A stretch of DNA of 15,548 nucleotides, taken from NCBI GenBank assembly GCA_024688095.1, contig JAILEJ010000101.1, forward strand, positions 1-15,548. The letters are read 5' to 3'. Below, in pieces: positions 14,137 through 15,548 of the stretch. Made by a program: the position numbers and the translations under genes. This DNA comes from Butyrivibrio sp. Its GTDB lineage: Bacteria > Bacillota > Clostridia > Lachnospirales > Lachnospiraceae. The stretch's first letter is position 1; every line of letters begins with the position of its first letter. Under the pieces are notes generated by a model. The model searched no databases. It saw only the letters and a list, made by a program, of their open reading frames with translations, and was not told where the DNA came from.

Positions 14137-15003
14137 TTATTTAAGGGTTCCATAAAATGCCTCTATATCAGTCAGTCTTATGCAAACAGCTTCATTTTCA
14201 TCAGAGCCTCCAGTCAGCATTCCTATATAATTTCCATATACATCAAATGCCCCGCCACCAGACATTCCCGTCTCTGCATAGCAGTTTGCATATATCATCT
14301 TCATATCCATATCAGTAACATATATATCAGGATTGATAACAGTTCCGGCATATCCCTTTGTTGCAACATCGGTATCATTTCCATTTATATTAAAATTGTT
14401 TTGATATGCCTCCATCACAATATTATGTACAGAACCTGTGACAATTATTGAATCACCTTTTTCCAGTGCTTCAAGAGCTTTTTCATCTCTTCTTACTTTA
14501 CGAAGCCTTATAAGTTCTGTATCTGAAATCTGCCCGGTATTAACCTTCAAAAAGGCAATGTCAAACTCCTCATCATATCCAAGAAGTTCAGCTTCAGTAA
14601 CCCTTCCGGTAAAAAAAATAACATTACAGACACTATCATCTGTGCCTGATTCTATCCATTTCTTTACAACATGTCTGTTTGTAACTACAGTAATGAAATC
14701 CTCATTTATTTCCCATATACTGCCCGCTCCAAACATATCAACTGCGTGAATTGCAACAACGCTTGGCTTAACATAATGATAGGTATTATTTGGATCTGCT
14801 CCATAATTATAAACTGTTTCGTTAATCCCAAGCTCAAGCATTGAATCAAAAATCTCCGCATCCCTTGGTGCAGCAGCTCTTACACTGCTGTCTAATATAA
14901 ATTCTCCGGACAAAAATATAAGCATAAAAAAAAACAGAACCTTACTGTTATCAGCACTTCTGTCATCATCATATTTCTTATATTCATCTTGCCATTGTTG
15001 CAT
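14137..15003 (-). CDS. Membrane-anchored trypsin-like (HtrA/S1C-type) serine protease without PDZ
   Basis: 288 residues. A charged 21-residue N-terminus is followed by one hydrophobic segment (about 22-37), suggesting a signal anchor with the protease domain outside the membrane. The chymotrypsin-fold triad is visible: His111 in VVTNRHVV, Asp148 in DEEFDIAFLKV, and Ser248 in TGMSGGGAFD, with the oxyanion-type GxSGG. No PDZ domain follows, and the protein ends shortly after the catalytic domain. It is likely a small envelope protease related to HtrA; its substrate is unknown. The start at ATG 15003 is not certain: AGGA is only 2 nt upstream, and Met27 is an alternative located just after a run of nine T. 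It begins 45 nt after the RNase P RNA with no clear terminator between. Confidence 0.82.
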   Translation of the reverse strand: MQQWQDEYKKYDDDRSADNSKVLFFFMLIFLSGEFILDSSVRAAAPRDAEIFDSMLELGINETVYNYGADPNNTYHYVKPSVVAIHAVDMFGAGSIWEINEDFITVVTNRHVVKKWIESGTDDSVCNVIFFTGRVTEAELLGYDEEFDIAFLKVNTGQISDTELIRLRKVRRDEKALEALEKGDSIIVTGSVHNIVMEAYQNNFNINGNDTDVATKGYAGTVINPDIYVTDMDMKMIYANCYAETGMSGGGAFDVYGNYIGMLTGGSDENEAVCIRLTDIEAFYGTLK

Positions 15004-15047
15004 ATCCTGAACATAAGCTCTTATCCCACATTCTGTCTGCTATTTTT

Positions 15048-15394
15048 ATGAGCAGGACTGTAAGCCGGGTTATGTCGTGAATGATCATCTATCTAGAACT
15101 ATTGTCACCAACAGTTTCAAGCGACCCACCTGAAAGCGAGCCGGGCAGACTCATTGCTTTCTTTTCGGTCTTGCTTCGGATGGGGTTTACATGGCTACGG
15201 ATGTTACCACCCGCACGGTAGTCTCTTACACTGCCTTTCCACCCTTACATGCCAAAGGCATGCGGTATATCTCTGTTGCACTATCCTGGGAGTCACCTCC
15301 ACCAGACGTTATCTGGCATCCCGCCCTGCGAAGCCCGGACTTTCCTCACCTGCACCCTTTCGAGTATTGCAGCCGCGATCATTTATCCTGCTCA
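15048..15394 (-). ncRNA. rnpB: RNase P RNA component (bacterial A-type)
   Basis: The catalytic RNA of RNase P, which removes 5' leaders from pre-tRNAs. About 347 nt on the minus strand. The ends pair as P1 (GAGCAGGA with TCCTGCTC). Conserved blocks appear in order: GAGGAAAGTCCGGGC (5' half of P4), GGTGGTAACATCCG, GTAAACCCCATCCGAAGCAAG (L15/P15 region), GGTGGGTCGCTTGA, TAGATAGATGATCATTCACG, and ACATAACCCGGCTTA (3' half of P4). The L15 loop reads TGTAAA where many A-type RNAs have GGTAAA. The exact ends are uncertain by a few nt. Confidence 0.95.
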
Positions 15395-15401
15395 TTACTA
15401 T

Positions 15402-15431
15402 AATATAACACCTAACCCCTTCTGATATCAA
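15402..15431 (-). promoter_or_regulatory. Promoter of rnpB
   Basis: On the minus strand TTGATA (15426-15431), 18-bp spacer, TATATT (15402-15407). The expected start near 15394-15396 coincides with the P1 5' end of the RNA. Confidence 0.65.
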
Positions 15432-15470
15432 ATTTATTTCTTACTTTAATAAAAAATTAATACACAGCAA

Positions 15471-15507
15471 AGCTCCCGCACCACGGGGATTCATGGCACG
15501 GGAGCCT
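15471..15507. other. Strong GC-rich hairpin upstream of rnpB, possible terminator
   Basis: GCTCCCG (15472-15478) pairs with CGGGAGC (15499-15505), and five inner pairs (two of them GU) can extend the stem around a 10-nt loop. Only three U follow on the minus strand (GCTTTGC), so it is an imperfect terminator for a gene beyond the window. Between here and the right edge I see no coding sequence; all minus frames meet stops within the last bases. Confidence 0.5.
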
Positions 15508-15548
15508 GCTTCTTATGATCAGAAGTTGTCTAATAAGCTATTTAATTA

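Overview
The window looks like chromosomal DNA from a low-GC Firmicute, most likely a gut or rumen Lachnospiraceae (Clostridia). Supporting signs are the AT-rich intergenic DNA, AGGAGG-type ribosome binding sites, sigma-A promoters with TTGACA/TATAAT or TGnTATAAT elements, the lepA-hemW pair, an A-type RNase P RNA, and a KDPG aldolase with a C-terminal VOC-like extension. The family call is an inference; the genus cannot be read from this sequence. Only rpsT lies on the plus strand.

Layout from left to right. (1) 1-1154, minus: a degenerate HD-GYP protein that runs off the window, with its own extended -10 promoter and a TTG start. (2) 1284-4244, minus: lepA-hemW, transcribed from a promoter packed back-to-back with that of plus-strand rpsT (4482-4745). 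rpsT ends at a bidirectional terminator. (3) 4831-6938, minus: two G3E/COG0523 GTPases, one with CxCC and an extreme His-rich loop, the other lacking CxCC and fused to a DUF1980/YcgQ-like domain. Their promoter is overlapped by a 19-bp inverted repeat, a probable operator. (4) 7188-9545, minus: a large exported coiled-coil protein with a perfect 66-bp tandem duplication, a Cys/His domain and an acidic tail. (5) 9760-13853, minus: the uronate (pectin-type) operon kduI-kduD-eda(VOC)-kdgK, with a cre/LacI-type operator at its head and a terminator at its end. (6) 14137-15003, minus: a membrane-anchored trypsin/HtrA-like protease without a PDZ domain. (7) 15048-15394, minus: RNase P RNA (rnpB), with a strong hairpin upstream.

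The four kdu/kdg genes form a complete route from 4-deoxy-5-ketouronate, the product of unsaturated uronate released from pectin, through 2-keto-3-deoxygluconate to pyruvate and glyceraldehyde-3-phosphate. The depolymerases and transporters are not in the window. The two G3E genes look like a metal-handling pair under metalloregulator-type control.

The least ordinary items are these: the 181-nt intergenic region before eda, which carries a 5-codon ORF with a good ribosome binding site and several sets of mutually exclusive pairing segments; the operator-like inverted repeat on the metallochaperone promoter; the Eda-VOC and CobW-DUF1980 fusions; a non-consensus L15 in RNase P RNA; and the coiled-coil surface protein. 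I see no phage, transposon, CRISPR array or tRNA gene.
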